The position numbers and the translations under genes are program-made. The notes below the pieces were generated by a model. That model saw only the letters and a program-made list of their open reading frames with translations. It did not search any database and was not told where the DNA came from. Shown here piece by piece: positions 45,218 through 47,847 of a stretch of DNA of 47,847 bases. Numbering within the stretch: position 1 is the stretch's first letter; each line of letters begins with the position of its first letter. This stretch comes from Stenotrophomonas panacihumi (GTDB taxonomy: Bacteria; Pseudomonadota; Gammaproteobacteria; Xanthomonadales; Xanthomonadaceae), in NCBI RefSeq assembly GCF_001431645.1, contig NZ_LLXU01000062.1:1-47847 (forward strand). Direction: 5' to 3'.

Positions 45218-45300
45218 ATGCCTATAGGGAGGCATTCGTGATCGAAAAAGATGCCTTTGGGCTTCAATTGATTCGCGGGAAAGATGCCCAGGGGCATCTT
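45218..45300 (-). promoter_or_regulatory. Cluster of five ATGCC/GGCAT elements: candidate promoter-operator and terminator
   Basis: ATGCC occurs at 45218, 45251 and 45284 and GGCAT at 45231 and 45293. The first pair (ATGCC-8 bp-GGCAT, 45218-45235) brackets TATAGG on the leftward strand, a possible -10 for the HTH-Fic genes. Two direct copies of AAAGATGCC (45247-45255 and 45280-45288) are 33 bp apart. The last pair forms AAGATGCCC-AG-GGGCATCTT (45281-45300), 5 bp beyond the permease stop, which can also act as a leftward terminator for the permease. Confidence 0.5.
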
Positions 45301-45304
45301 AATT

Positions 45305-46624
<1,320 letters not shown>

Positions 46625-46634
46625 GCGCAGGACC

Positions 46635-46658
46635 TGTAGGAGCGGCTTCAGCCGCGAC
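46635..46658. repeat. REP-type palindromic element
   Basis: A single copy of the GTAGGAGCGGCTTCAGCCGC-type sequence common in Xanthomonadaceae and Pseudomonas, with a GCGGC-TTCA-GCCGC hairpin at 46642-46655. It ends 11 bp upstream of the permease start, inside its presumed leader. No other copy was noticed in the window. Confidence 0.75.
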
Positions 46659-46697
46659 GCGCCCGCCATGATGCCCGAGGCGACCGCGGAGGATGCG

Positions 46698-46727
46698 AAG
46701 AAAAAGGGCGCCCTGAAGGCGCCCTTT
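46698..46727 (-). terminator. Rho-independent terminator of ettA
   Basis: On the leftward strand a 10-bp stem AAAGGGCGCC / GGCGCCCTTT with loop TTCAG is followed by a run of Ts. It begins 7 bp beyond the ettA stop. Confidence 0.9.
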
Positions 46728-46733
46728 CCAGTC

Positions 46734-47847
<1,114 letters not shown>

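Noticed and set aside
46625..46669. Extended start of the purine permease at 46669
   Set aside because: The added residues are encoded by a REP element. MSDFLERVFRL from 46624 is the family-type N-terminus.

Overview
The window is about 48 kb of uniformly GC-rich, densely coding DNA from a gammaproteobacterium. It is most likely a member of the Xanthomonadaceae (Lysobacteraceae), such as Lysobacter, Luteimonas, Pseudoxanthomonas, Stenotrophomonas or a relative. The strongest clue is a type II secretion cluster in the xps order E-F-G-H-I-J-K-L-M-N-D, typical of Xanthomonas. A REP-type element at 46635-46658 and the xerD-dsbC-purL neighbourhood fit the same family. The exact genus cannot be read from the sequence.

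Layout. 1-3337: a truncated leucyl aminopeptidase gene (pepA, leftward) divergent from lptF-lptG, the LPS-export permease pair. 3371-9763: an RDD membrane protein, XerD recombinase, a DsbC-type disulfide isomerase with a lipobox, and PurL, closed by a clear terminator. 9764-10197: an AT-richer intergenic stretch with nested inverted repeats, read here as promoter and leader. 10198-16905: a 2,235-residue trimeric autotransporter adhesin built on a tandem repeat of 385 codons. 17064-18905: a secreted S8 serine protease, then a strong terminator. 19047-29732: the complete xps type II secretion operon, coupled to two glycosyltransferase-like genes (29729-31425). 31477-32661: pncB. 32662-44081: a cellulose operon bcsD-bcsP-bcsA-bcsB-bcsZ-bcsC behind an excellent sigma-54 promoter match. 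44109-45186: a leftward HTH-Fic pair of the 'mobile mystery protein A/B' type. 45305-46624: an AzgA-like purine permease. 46734-47847: ettA, cut by the window end.

The core theme is the cell surface and export. LptFG moves LPS outward, DsbC proofreads disulfides in exported proteins, and Xps is the route by which extracellular enzymes, plausibly including the neighbouring S8 protease, leave the periplasm. The adhesin and cellulose systems provide attachment and biofilm matrix. BcsA carries a C-terminal PilZ domain, so cellulose synthesis is expected to respond to c-di-GMP. The sigma-54 promoter adds transcriptional control through an enhancer-binding protein.

No completely novel multi-gene system is evident. 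The items most worth following are: the glycosyltransferase pair welded to the secretin gene, one with a degenerate metal-binding motif; the sigma-54 promoter and inverted repeats ahead of bcsD; the enlarged BcsC with a roughly 150-residue insertion in its barrel region; the 1155-bp-period adhesin repeats; and the Fic/HTH module with a cluster of five ATGCC/GGCAT elements in front of it.
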